From contig NZ_FRCW01000013.1 of NCBI RefSeq assembly GCF_900143055.1, forward strand, positions 21,444 to 85,443: a DNA stretch of 64,000 nt, given 5' to 3'. The notes under the pieces were generated by a model that saw only the letters and a program-made list of their open reading frames with translations, had not been told where the DNA came from and did not search any database. The DNA is from Fibrobacter sp. UWR3 (GTDB taxonomy: Bacteria > Fibrobacterota > Fibrobacteria > Fibrobacterales > Fibrobacteraceae). Positions 18,484-29,362 of the stretch are shown piece by piece; the stretch's first letter is position 1, and every line of letters begins with the position of its first letter. A program made the position numbers and the translations under genes.

Positions 18484-18518
18484 AAAAACCTCGGCACCAT
18501 GCCGGGGCTTTTTTCTTT
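18484..18518 (+). terminator. Terminator downstream of secDF
   Basis: Stem CCTCGGCA / (T)GCCGGGG with loop CCA, followed by CTTTTTTC. The stem contains one G-T pair. Confidence 0.7.
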
Positions 18519-18528
18519 ATTACAAAAC

Positions 18529-18557
18529 TTGCGGTTTCCGCGAGTTTTTTCTATATT
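18529..18557 (+). promoter_or_regulatory. Candidate promoter of the CorA-type gene
   Basis: TTGCGG (18529-18534), a 17-base spacer, and TATATT (18552-18557), 28 bases before the ATG at 18585. Confidence 0.55.
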
Positions 18558-18584
18558 GGCGTGCGTTCGATCAAAGGGGGCGGT

Positions 18585-19517
18585 ATGCTCAAGTATTACA
18601 AAATCGAATCGGGCCGCATTGTTGGCGCCCCGAACGAAGATGCGGCTGACATCGTCATCATGGGCTCCCTCAGCCAGGAACAGCGCAGCGTCCTGGTCAA
18701 GGAATACGAGATAACCGAGCATACCATCGCCTCCGCATTCGACTCCGACGAGCTTTCCCGTATCGAGTACGACGACGACTTCACGACCATCGTGTTCAAG
18801 AAGCCGAAGAACTATTCCGCCGAGGACAACTTTCAGTTCCGCGTGGAATCCTTCGGCATATTCATCTTCAAGGACTGGGTGCTGCTCCTTACCGACAGCG
18901 ACATCCCCGTGATGGACGAACGCCGCTTCTCGAAAATCGACAGCCTCAACACGTTCGTGCTCCGCGTACTGAGTTTCGCGATATCTCACTTTAACGAACA
19001 CCTGCGCATTATCAACCGCATCAACGACGATTTGGAACTGCGCCTCAACACCTCGATGGAAAACAAGTACCTGCTCAGCATGTTCAGCCTGAACAAGGGC
19101 TTGATTTACTACGTGAGCGCACTCAACAGCAACGACACGCTCCTGAAGAAACTCCAGATGGGCAGGAGCCTCAACTGGACCGAAGCCGAACGTGAGCTGC
19201 TCGAAGATATCCAGATTGAGAACGGCCAGAGCCTGCAGCAGGCAAACATCTACGCAAACATCTTGACATCCATGATGGATGCGCGCGCAAGCGTCATCAA
19301 CAACAACGTGAACCAGCTGATGAAGAACTTGACCATCGTGACGATCTCGATATCGCTCCCGACGTTCTTCGCTAGTTTGTTCGGAATGAACGTGAAGTTG
19401 CCCTTCGGCATGAACGGCGACGCGCTCACCGGCTCGGGCATAGCCTTCTGGGGCATCATCGCCGTCTGTATCCTTTCTGTGATTGTGTTCCTCGCCTTCT
19501 GGATGCGCAGAAAATAA
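18585..19517 (+). CDS. CorA-type divalent metal ion transporter
   Basis: 310 residues. A CorA-family magnesium/cobalt channel: a large N-terminal cytoplasmic domain with long helices (VLSFAISHFNEHLRIINRINDDLELRL), then two C-terminal membrane helices. The first ends in the pore signature GMN (FASLFGMNVKLPFGMNG), followed by the periplasmic loop and AFWGIIAVCILSVIVFLAFW. The ATG at 18585 has GGGGG upstream and a promoter; the reading frame stays open upstream into the secDF terminator, which argues against a longer protein. It ends where a low-complexity inverted repeat begins. Confidence 0.9.
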   Translation: MLKYYKIESGRIVGAPNEDAADIVIMGSLSQEQRSVLVKEYEITEHTIASAFDSDELSRIEYDDDFTTIVFKKPKNYSAEDNFQFRVESFGIFIFKDWVLLLTDSDIPVMDERRFSKIDSLNTFVLRVLSFAISHFNEHLRIINRINDDLELRLNTSMENKYLLSMFSLNKGLIYYVSALNSNDTLLKKLQMGRSLNWTEAERELLEDIQIENGQSLQQANIYANILTSMMDARASVINNNVNQLMKNLTIVTISISLPTFFASLFGMNVKLPFGMNGDALTGSGIAFWGIIAVCILSVIVFLAFWMRRK

Positions 19518-19574
19518 TGTGAAATGTGGAATGTGTAATGTGAAATGAACAATCTCTCATTTCACACTTCACAT
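19515..19574. repeat. TGTGAAATG low-complexity inverted repeat, copy 1
   Basis: The left arm is a run of ATGTGNAATG units starting at the CorA stop codon. The right arm TCATTTCACACTTCACAT pairs with the last 18 bases of the left arm with two mismatches. A 24-base stretch (19524-19547) is identical, inverted, to 37365-37388. Between convergent genes it could act as a bidirectional terminator. Confidence 0.75.
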
Positions 19575-19620
19575 CAAGCGCGCCTTATCTACAATGTTTC
19601 ACTAATTGCGCCGCAGGCGC

Positions 19621-22588
<2,968 letters not shown>

Positions 22589-22615
22589 TCACAGGAGCGA
22601 GCCTCGGGAGCCGGT

Positions 22616-22936
22616 TCAAACGAAGCGAATCGCCTTAACCACAGGCTTTCCGAGCAGCGCATTGCACCTGTCAATAATAGCATTTTTTTGCATGAAAAGT
22701 TCGCTTTTCCAGGCCGCAGAAGCCGCTTTCAGCACAAGCGTATGCTTGTCCAATTTCACGGGTTGCACGTGCGCGCAAACAGCCTTCCCGACCACTTCCT
22801 CAAAGCGGTCCGAAAGGGTCTTGAAGTCCATACTTTCGGAGACATGCGCCTTGTCGAGAACCTTCGCAATGAGCACGCTGATATCGACAGCGCCCTCTCC
22901 CGTCACACCCTTTTTTCTACGGACAAACGGTGGCAT
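22616..22936 (-). CDS. DUF721 protein, DciA-like replicative helicase loader
   Basis: 106 residues. DUF721 proteins include DciA, which loads the replicative helicase DnaB in bacteria lacking DnaC/DnaI. Visible: a basic N-terminus, an N-terminal helix pair and the KH-like core VGKAVCAHVQPVKLDKHTLVLKAAS-AAWKSELFMQK, which matches the family pattern (V...L.V.V.S..W..EL......). It lies 45 bases before gyrB and begins 5 bases after the MlaE stop codon, so it is part of the run 25519-19621. Confidence 0.82.
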   Translation of the reverse strand: MPPFVRRKKGVTGEGAVDISVLIAKVLDKAHVSESMDFKTLSDRFEEVVGKAVCAHVQPVKLDKHTLVLKAASAAWKSELFMQKNAIIDRCNALLGKPVVKAIRFV

Positions 22937-22941
22937 TTGAC

Positions 22942-23724
22942 CTACACGAGCAACAGCTTAGAAAGCGTGAAACCGCCGATGAGGATGCTTGTCATGCCGG
23001 CCACCACGGTGGCCTTGGTGCTCTTGCCCACGCCCTCGGCACCGCTATGGGTGAAGAACCCGAAAAAGCATGCGTAGCTTGCAATAAAGTAGCCGTAGAG
23101 TGTAGCCTTGATAAGGCCCACGACAAGGTCCCAGTTGTGGTAGAACATGCGCACGCCGTAAAAGAACACCGACCACGAGACTTCCTTGTACAGGTGGGCC
23201 ACCTCGTAGCCGCCGGCGATGCCGATAAAGATGCTTATCACGGTAAGCGTCGGGAGCATGATGACCGTCGCGATAAGGCGCGGCGCAAGCAGGAACTTGT
23301 AGGGGCTCAGGCCCAATACTTTATACGCATCGAGCTGTTCGGTCACCGCCATCGTGCCGAGTTCCGAACACATGGAGGCGCCAATGCGGCCAGCAAGCAC
23401 CATCGCGGTAAGGATGGGGCAGAGTTCCACCATCACGGACTTGCCCACGGCCATGCCCACGAACATCATCGGGATCATGTCACCGAACTGGTAGGCAAGC
23501 TGCCACGACATGATGGCGCCCGTAGCCATCGACGCAGCAAACACCACGGGCAAGCTCGTGACGCCCACGCGATGCATCTGCTCCACGGTCGTATGGAAGT
23601 TCGTGAACGCGCCGGGAATGTTCTTGAACAGTTCCCACACGAACTTGAAGTAATTCAGCACGGTCCGCAGGAACCTACGAACAAACCTACCGAGCGCTTC
23701 CGCTATGCCGTTCAGCAATCCCAC
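22942..23724 (-). CDS. MlaE-family ABC transporter permease
   Basis: 260 residues. The membrane subunit of an Mce/Mla-type lipid transporter that moves phospholipids between the two membranes. Characteristic: a membrane-parallel N-terminal helix (FVRRFLRTVLNYF), VGVTSLPVVF, MVGMAVG, ELCPILTAMVLAGRIGASMCSELGTM, the family hallmark, and EQLDAYKVLG. The start codon appears to be GTG at 23724. The matching ATPase (MlaF) and MCE-domain protein (MlaD) are not adjacent here; the genes on both sides are an S41 protease and a DciA-like gene. Confidence 0.9.
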   Translation of the reverse strand: MGLLNGIAEALGRFVRRFLRTVLNYFKFVWELFKNIPGAFTNFHTTVEQMHRVGVTSLPVVFAASMATGAIMSWQLAYQFGDMIPMMFVGMAVGKSVMVELCPILTAMVLAGRIGASMCSELGTMAVTEQLDAYKVLGLSPYKFLLAPRLIATVIMLPTLTVISIFIGIAGGYEVAHLYKEVSWSVFFYGVRMFYHNWDLVVGLIKATLYGYFIASYACFFGFFTHSGAEGVGKSTKATVVAGMTSILIGGFTLSKLLLV

Positions 23725-23731
23725 CTAAGGC

Positions 23732-25519
23732 CTACTTCTTCTTCTGCTTGGGCTTGTCGGCGGGGCGCTTGCCCGGGCCCGAAATGGTCTTCTTGTAGAG
23801 GCCCGTATCGGAGAGGTACTTGATGGCTTCCTTCAGCTGCTCGTCGCGCTTGAGCGAGAACGCCGTGCTCACGGAGTCGTTCACCATCGCGGTCAAGAGT
23901 TCACGCTTGATGCCGTCCTTGATGTAGTCCTTGTTCTCGTCGAACTGCGCGTCGCGCTTTGCCTCGAGGGCCTTGCGCATGTCGGCAAGCCTGTTCGCAA
24001 GCGTCGTATCCGTCACGGTCTTAGAGCTGTCGCCCATGTAGTTCTGCTCATGCACGATGCTCTTCTCGAGCTGGTCCACGCCCACGAGAGCATTGCTCTT
24101 CACCTTCACGAAGTTCGTGTCCTTCATGCAGAATTCCTTGAACTGCGTGTACAGGGAATCGGGCACCACCCAGTTCGCGTCAATCTTCACGTTGGCGGCA
24201 TCGAGCGAGGGGCGCACCTTCACGGCGAACTTGAAGTACATCGCCATGCGTTCCTGCACCTGCACCACCCAGGGCATCGGGGAAAGTTCCACGTCAACGT
24301 CGGGCGTAATGCCGCCACCGCCGAACATCATGCGGCCGTTGTTCGTGTAGAACGTGTCACGCACCACGGAATCCTTCTTCACGGTATCGGCGGCTGCGCC
24401 CTCCTCTTCTTCGGAGGCGGCCTCCTCTTCTTGCAGCTTGAGGCCCTTGATGCCGTTTTCGGGCTTGTTGATGCAGCGGCCGAAGGGCAGGTAGTAGAAT
24501 GCGGTAGTGAGCTTGAGGGCGTTGCCCTGGTTGTCGAGCGGGAAAATCGTCTGCACGGAGCCCTTGCCGAAGCTCGTCTTGCCGACCACGAGGGCGCGGT
24601 CCCAGTCCTGCAATGCGCCCGAGACGATTTCGGCGGCACTCGCGGAACCCTGGTTCACGAGCACGGCCATCGGCACGTCGGCGCCAAGGATGCCGTCACG
24701 GCGGGCACGGCTTTCGGTCCGCTGGGTGCGGCCGAGCGTCGATACAATCACGTTCCCCTGCTTGAGGAACAGTTCGCTAATCTCGATAGCCTGGTTCAGG
24801 AGTCCGCCCGGGTTGTAGCGCATGTCGAGGATAAGCTTCTTCATGCCCTGCTTCTTGAGCCCGCGGATGGCGTTCTCCACGTCGCTCCTGGTCTTGTCGC
24901 TGAAGGTGGCGAGCTTGATGTAGCCGATATCCTTCGAGACCATCCCGAAGTAAGGCACGGCGTGCACCACGATTTCGGCACGCGTAATCGTGAACTCCAT
25001 CAGGTCGGCAACGCCTTCGCGCTCGATGGAAACGGTAACATCGGTCCCGATCTTGCCGCGCAGCTTGCTCACGGCATCGTCGAGCGAAAGGCCCTTCGTG
25101 TCCTTGCCGTCAATCTTCCTGATTCGGTCGCCCGCACGGATACCGAGCCTGAACGCCGGAGTGCCGGAAAGCGGGGAAATAACCGTGAGGATATTGTCAC
25201 GCAGGCTAATCGTAATGCCCACGCCGCCGAACTTGCCCTCCATCGAGACCTTGAGGCCCTCGTAGTCCTTCGGGGTAAACACCGTCGTGTGCGGGTCGAG
25301 GATATCGCGGATGCCGTTCAGGGCGGCATCGGTCAGTTCCGTGGGGTTCACATCCTCCACGTACTTGCGGTTCACTTCAGAGAGCACCTTGTTGAGGCGG
25401 GAAACTTCATCGTAAAAATCCCCGGGAGGGGTCTTGGTATCGCCCGCGGCAAACGAGAGCGACATCGCCGACAGGGCGACCATAAAGGAATTGCGGAAAA
25501 ACTTCATATTAAAATCCAT
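23732..25519 (-). CDS. C-terminal processing protease (S41, CtpA/Prc type)
   Basis: About 595 residues from the ATG at 25519 (MDFN...; ATG at 25507 also possible). A signal peptide ends near SLSFAAG. A PDZ domain has GGVGITISL and GIRAGDRIRKIDGKDT. The protease core has YIKLATFSD, LILDMRYNPGGLL and the catalytic Ser/Lys pair in NQGSASAAEIVSGALQD and GKTSFGKGSVQT. An acidic insert (EEEAASEEEEG) and a C-terminal region of about 200 residues with KRDAQFDENKDYIKDGIKRELL follow, ending in a Lys/Pro-rich tail. A periplasmic protease of cell-envelope proteins. The frame runs further upstream through the sigma-factor terminator, so the longer start is unlikely. Confidence 0.92.
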   Translation of the reverse strand: MDFNMKFFRNSFMVALSAMSLSFAAGDTKTPPGDFYDEVSRLNKVLSEVNRKYVEDVNPTELTDAALNGIRDILDPHTTVFTPKDYEGLKVSMEGKFGGVGITISLRDNILTVISPLSGTPAFRLGIRAGDRIRKIDGKDTKGLSLDDAVSKLRGKIGTDVTVSIEREGVADLMEFTITRAEIVVHAVPYFGMVSKDIGYIKLATFSDKTRSDVENAIRGLKKQGMKKLILDMRYNPGGLLNQAIEISELFLKQGNVIVSTLGRTQRTESRARRDGILGADVPMAVLVNQGSASAAEIVSGALQDWDRALVVGKTSFGKGSVQTIFPLDNQGNALKLTTAFYYLPFGRCINKPENGIKGLKLQEEEAASEEEEGAAADTVKKDSVVRDTFYTNNGRMMFGGGGITPDVDVELSPMPWVVQVQERMAMYFKFAVKVRPSLDAANVKIDANWVVPDSLYTQFKEFCMKDTNFVKVKSNALVGVDQLEKSIVHEQNYMGDSSKTVTDTTLANRLADMRKALEAKRDAQFDENKDYIKDGIKRELLTAMVNDSVSTAFSLKRDEQLKEAIKYLSDTGLYKKTISGPGKRPADKPKQKKK

Positions 25520-25567
25520 ATAGCGAAAAGATACAATTTCACGGCGGGCGCGAGGGCTCAAAAACGG

Positions 25568-25604
25568 AAAAAACCGGCCCAAACAGGCCGGTTTCAAAAA
25601 AAAG
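25568..25604 (-). terminator. Terminator of the sigma factor gene
   Basis: Read on the minus strand: AAACCGGCC-TGTTTG-GGCCGGTTT followed by a T-run. It lies 19 bases past the stop codon and separates the sigma gene from the S41 protease. Confidence 0.92.
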
Positions 25605-25622
25605 GAGAGAGAGAATGAAAAA

Positions 25623-26486
25623 TCAGGCGGCTTCAGTCAAGATTCGGTGAATCTGGTCGTTCTTGAGCTTAGCCAAAGCGGATTCCTTGAGCTGGCGGAC
25701 GCGTTCCTTGGAGAACCCGACCATCGGGGCGACTTCCTTCAGGTTGAGGTCGGCGTCCATCGAAAGCCCAAAGTAGAGCTTGACGACGTCCAGTTCCTGC
25801 TCGCTGAGATTGTCGCGGAGCACCTTCTCGAAGATGTCCTTGCGCTCGTTATCGCAGGCAACGTTGTCCGTCGCGGGAGTATCGGATGCGAGAGTATCGC
25901 CAAGGGTCATTTCGCCGGATTCGCCCACGGGAGCATCGAGCGAAGAGGCACGGTTGTCCATCATGAGCACCTTCTCGATGGCGTCGCCCTTGTACTTGGA
26001 AACCCCGGCAAGGCTTTCGGTATCGAGAACGTAGGTACCGCCCACCACCTGGCGGAACTTGCCCCCCTTCTTGTTGAAGCGGCGGAGCACGAGTTCCTTC
26101 TCGGCGCTGATGCGGACCATACGGCCCTTCTCGGCAATGGCGCGGGTGATGTTCTGGCGGACCCACCACACGGCATAGCTGATGAACTTGATTTTCTGGT
26201 TCTGGTCAAAGCGACGTGCAGCCTCCATGAGGCCCATGTTGCCCTCGCTGATGAGCTCGCACACGTCGAGCCCCTGACCCTTGTACAGATTGGCGATGTT
26301 CACCACGAAGCGGAGGTTCGACTTCACGAGCAAATCCATCGCTTCACGGCTTCCCTGCCTGATCTTCTTCAGCAGAAGCGTTTCCTGTTCCCGAGAGAGA
26401 AGCGGGTACTTGGAAATATCGTTCAGGTACTGGAAGTAGACATCCCTTTCATTCGAGCGAGCGGTTGTGTAAGCGTTGTTAGTCAT
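25623..26486 (-). CDS. RNA polymerase sigma factor, RpoD/SigA-like short form
   Basis: 287 residues. Sigma-70 regions 1.2, 2, 3 and 4 are present but region 1.1 is missing, as in the short primary sigma factors of Bacteroidota. Region 2: LLVKSNLRFVVNIANLYKGQGLDVCELISEGNMGLMEAARRFD and FISYAVWWVRQNITRAI. Region 3 follows at MVRISAEKE. Region 4.2 HTH: LKEVAPMVGFSKERVRQLKESALAKLK. It could be the housekeeping factor or a close paralogue; a second copy elsewhere cannot be excluded. It diverges from the LytS-type kinase across 191 bases. Confidence 0.92.
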   Translation of the reverse strand: MTNNAYTTARSNERDVYFQYLNDISKYPLLSREQETLLLKKIRQGSREAMDLLVKSNLRFVVNIANLYKGQGLDVCELISEGNMGLMEAARRFDQNQKIKFISYAVWWVRQNITRAIAEKGRMVRISAEKELVLRRFNKKGGKFRQVVGGTYVLDTESLAGVSKYKGDAIEKVLMMDNRASSLDAPVGESGEMTLGDTLASDTPATDNVACDNERKDIFEKVLRDNLSEQELDVVKLYFGLSMDADLNLKEVAPMVGFSKERVRQLKESALAKLKNDQIHRILTEAA

Positions 26487-26677
26487 GATGAACCTCGTTG
26501 TTCGTGTCCTATCTCTTTACATCTTCAAATTTACCTCCGATTCCTCTTTACTGTGTCATTATCGGGAAAGCCCTTCGCAAAAGTTAAATCGGCTTTCTGT
26601 CGTTTTTTTCTGCATTTTCGTCATGAAATTGTCACAGAGGGGGTGCAAAAAGCCCAAATTTGACTTAATTTTACCTT

Positions 26678-27880
26678 ATGACCGTAAAAAAGACGAAAAA
26701 AGCCGTTACAAAGTTCTTCGAAACCAAGCGAGAAACGTTCGAGGAAATCCAGGAAGCCAGTTTCCAGCGCAGCGAAAAACTCCTCGTCGACGTGCTGAAG
26801 GAAAAGGTAGGGACCATCAACTACCCGTTCCCGCCTTTCGTGCCCATAGCCCTCGCCTGGATATTCATTATCCTGTTCCCGCTCGCGTTCATCCTGGACC
26901 CGTCATTCACCACCTCGCTCGACATGAGCTCCCGGAAGATTATCGGGTTCTACCTCCCGCTGCTCGCGACGGCCCTCATCTTCTTCATCAACCAAAAAGC
27001 CCTCGTACGCAGCTGCATCTTCAAGAAGCACTATGTTCGTTACTTTATCTATAACAGTTTCCTGCTTATCGCCCTGCTCCTGTTGCGCGAGGTGGCGCTA
27101 TTCCTGACCGACCGTTCTGCAGGCGAAGGCATCGCGGAGTTCTTCTCGACATACTGCTTCTCCACCATCAAGGGGCACTTTAGCATCCGCACCGTCATCT
27201 CGTTCGCATTGATGGTTTCGTTTGTCTGCGTCACGAGCGTTTTCTACAACATCATCTTACGCCAGACACTCAAGGCGTTCTTGCAGCGCGAAAAGAAGAA
27301 CGTGGAACTGCAGTACGAACTGGACTTCCTCAAGAACCAGCTGAGTCCGCACTTCCTCTTCAACACGCTGAACAACATATCGGCGCTCATCACCATCGAC
27401 CCGAAACGTGCCGAAGAATCGATGGCGAAACTCTCGAAACTCCTGCGCGTGATGCTCTACCAGACAAGCGACGCGACCATAACCATCAAGGAAGACATCG
27501 ACATCTTGCAGAAATATGCGGAACTCGAAAAACTCAGGCTCGACGAAAGCTACGACCTGAAATTCAACATAAATCTCGAAGACGAAAACTTCCAGATTGC
27601 ACCGCTTATCGCCATGCCGCTTGTGGAAAACGCCATCAAGCACAGCGTAAACCCGGACGGCAAGAGTTTCGCACACATTTCGATTACCCAGACGGGGAAC
27701 AAGATTACCTTCGAGACGGAGAACTCCAACTACCCGCGGAAGGCGAAATCGAACGCGGGCGGGCTCGGGCTCGCGACCTTCAAGAAGCGCCTTGACCTGC
27801 TCTACACCTTGCGATACACCTACGAAACGGGTGTTGAAGGCGACATCTACAGAGCAAAACTCGAGATAATCACCGATTAA
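26678..27880 (+). CDS. LytS/YehU-type sensor histidine kinase
   Basis: 400 residues. N-terminal part with about four membrane segments (residues 50-190), then a coiled linker and a His_kinase domain of the LytS type. The phospho-accepting His is in LKNQLSPHFLFNTLNNIS, and the ATP-binding part has PLIAMPLVENAIKHSV and GLGLATFKKRLDLLY. Partner regulators are normally LytR/AlgR-type, but none is adjacent: a terminator follows and the next gene is a secreted protein. The signal is unknown. Confidence 0.9.
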   Translation: MTVKKTKKAVTKFFETKRETFEEIQEASFQRSEKLLVDVLKEKVGTINYPFPPFVPIALAWIFIILFPLAFILDPSFTTSLDMSSRKIIGFYLPLLATALIFFINQKALVRSCIFKKHYVRYFIYNSFLLIALLLLREVALFLTDRSAGEGIAEFFSTYCFSTIKGHFSIRTVISFALMVSFVCVTSVFYNIILRQTLKAFLQREKKNVELQYELDFLKNQLSPHFLFNTLNNISALITIDPKRAEESMAKLSKLLRVMLYQTSDATITIKEDIDILQKYAELEKLRLDESYDLKFNINLEDENFQIAPLIAMPLVENAIKHSVNPDGKSFAHISITQTGNKITFETENSNYPRKAKSNAGGLGLATFKKRLDLLYTLRYTYETGVEGDIYRAKLEIITD

Positions 27881-27941
27881 TCATTCTAGCCACGCGATTA
27901 ATCGCAAATTACGACATTTTTTCTAAAAAAATTTTTGAAAG

Positions 27942-27963
27942 ACTCCTTTACAGGAGTTTTTTG
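27942..27963 (+). terminator. Terminator of the LytS-type kinase gene
   Basis: ACTCCT-TTAC-AGGAGT followed by TTTTTG. It lies 61 bases after the stop codon. Confidence 0.8.
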
Positions 27964-28092
27964 TTTATGTAGTTTTTTTGACCCAACAATGAGGCACGGC
28001 GGATTAACGCGAATAGGAAACGTTTCTGCCGGGGCTTAGGCTGTGGCCCTCGGGCCATTTACTTTATATACATCGACGATGGGAGCTATCCT

Positions 28093-29361
28093 ATGAAGAA
28101 TAGGACTCTGAAGGGCATTGCTATCGCAGGGCTGTGTATGGCTATCTGCGGGCATGCCGAAAACTGCAAGGAAACCGTACTCTACGACGGCTCCGGTGCA
28201 AACGGGCGGATGGAAGAAACCGGCCGCACGTTCCCCGAGGCGCCCGAATGGAACGCGAACTGGGGAAACCTCGACAACATGAACCCGCCCTACATCAGGC
28301 TTTCGGGCCAGAAGGGCGCGAAGGCCGATTGGACGGGAAACCTCGTGTTCGACAAGCTGCCGCTCCGCCTGAACGGCGGTTCGCTCAAGATTACGGCACG
28401 CGCGACGCAGAACGTGAAATTCGGAATCTGGCTTACCGGAAATTCCGGGAGCGGAAACGTCGCGTTCTACAACCTGCAGGCAAACAGCACGAAGGCAATC
28501 GAGGTGCCCGTGGCAAGCCTGCTCGGCGCGGGCGACGTTACCGCAAGCAAGGTGGGCATCGGGCTGTTCGGTGTACCCGCATACCAGTACACCACGCTGT
28601 TTATCGACAACGTAAAATTCACCTGCGCTGCGGGTAATGCGGGGAGCGGCTCCGGCGCCACCTCGGCGGATACCGACGGCGAAAACACCCCCTACTACTT
28701 CCGCGACGTGGTGCCGAATTCGCCCGCACGCGAATTCAGCGGTGACCCGCTGGCCGCCCCCGCAGGCGCGTACACCGCGGGCGAACGCAGCGCCCTCCGG
28801 CAAAAAACGCAAAGCCTGTTCGTACTCGGCGAGCAGGAACACCGCCAGATTGTGCGCTTCCAGGAATCGAAGGCGCTTACCGCAAAGCAGTCCCGCGACG
28901 GCTGGTACAACAGCATGTTCCTCGTGGAGCGCAACCGCCTGAAGGACAGCGTAATCGCAAGCCCCAAGAACCTCTTCCTCGAAGCAGGCGAAATCGCAGC
29001 CGCCAGCGGGAACAGGAGCATCCCGCTGCTCGTTGCCGACCTGGATTATGCCATCAAGTACTTTACCGACTCGACCCTCGTGAACTACAGGCTCCAGGAT
29101 TACCACCTGCTGCTCGCCGGCCTCCCCGTTACCGAAGTGCGCTCGTCGAAGGTAAAGGTTGCCTACGACCCGTTCTTCACGGCAACTACCCGCAACACGC
29201 TCCCGAGCGTCGAGATTTGCGCCGCGGGCAAGTGCAACGCGGTACAGCCCGGCAGCGAAACCGAAATCGAATTCGCCACGGCGGGCATGCAAGAAATCAC
29301 GGTAAAGATGCGTTCCGGAAACCTGAACGTAAACCAGACTCTCAAACTGGAGGTAAAGTAA
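28093..29361 (+). CDS. Secreted protein with carbohydrate-binding-like N-terminal domain
   Basis: 422 residues. A signal peptide (GIAIAGLCMAICGHA) and an N-terminal beta-sandwich of about 150 residues with the sequence style of carbohydrate-binding modules (VLYDGSG, GGSLKITARATQNVKFGIWLTG, TTLFIDNVKF). Then a Gly/Ser linker and a helical-plus-beta region ending VKMRSGNLNVNQTLKLEVK. No catalytic motif is seen. The stop codon is one base from the ATG of the next secreted protein, so the two are made together. Confidence 0.72.
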   Translation: MKNRTLKGIAIAGLCMAICGHAENCKETVLYDGSGANGRMEETGRTFPEAPEWNANWGNLDNMNPPYIRLSGQKGAKADWTGNLVFDKLPLRLNGGSLKITARATQNVKFGIWLTGNSGSGNVAFYNLQANSTKAIEVPVASLLGAGDVTASKVGIGLFGVPAYQYTTLFIDNVKFTCAAGNAGSGSGATSADTDGENTPYYFRDVVPNSPAREFSGDPLAAPAGAYTAGERSALRQKTQSLFVLGEQEHRQIVRFQESKALTAKQSRDGWYNSMFLVERNRLKDSVIASPKNLFLEAGEIAAASGNRSIPLLVADLDYAIKYFTDSTLVNYRLQDYHLLLAGLPVTEVRSSKVKVAYDPFFTATTRNTLPSVEICAAGKCNAVQPGSETEIEFATAGMQEITVKMRSGNLNVNQTLKLEVK

Positions 29362-29362
29362 C

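Noticed and set aside
18384..18584. N-terminal extension of the CorA-type gene
   Set aside because: It would run through the secDF stop region, an interspersed repeat and a terminator; the ATG at 18585 has RBS and promoter.
24050..25618. 522-codon open frame on the plus strand
   Set aside because: Antisense of the S41 protease.
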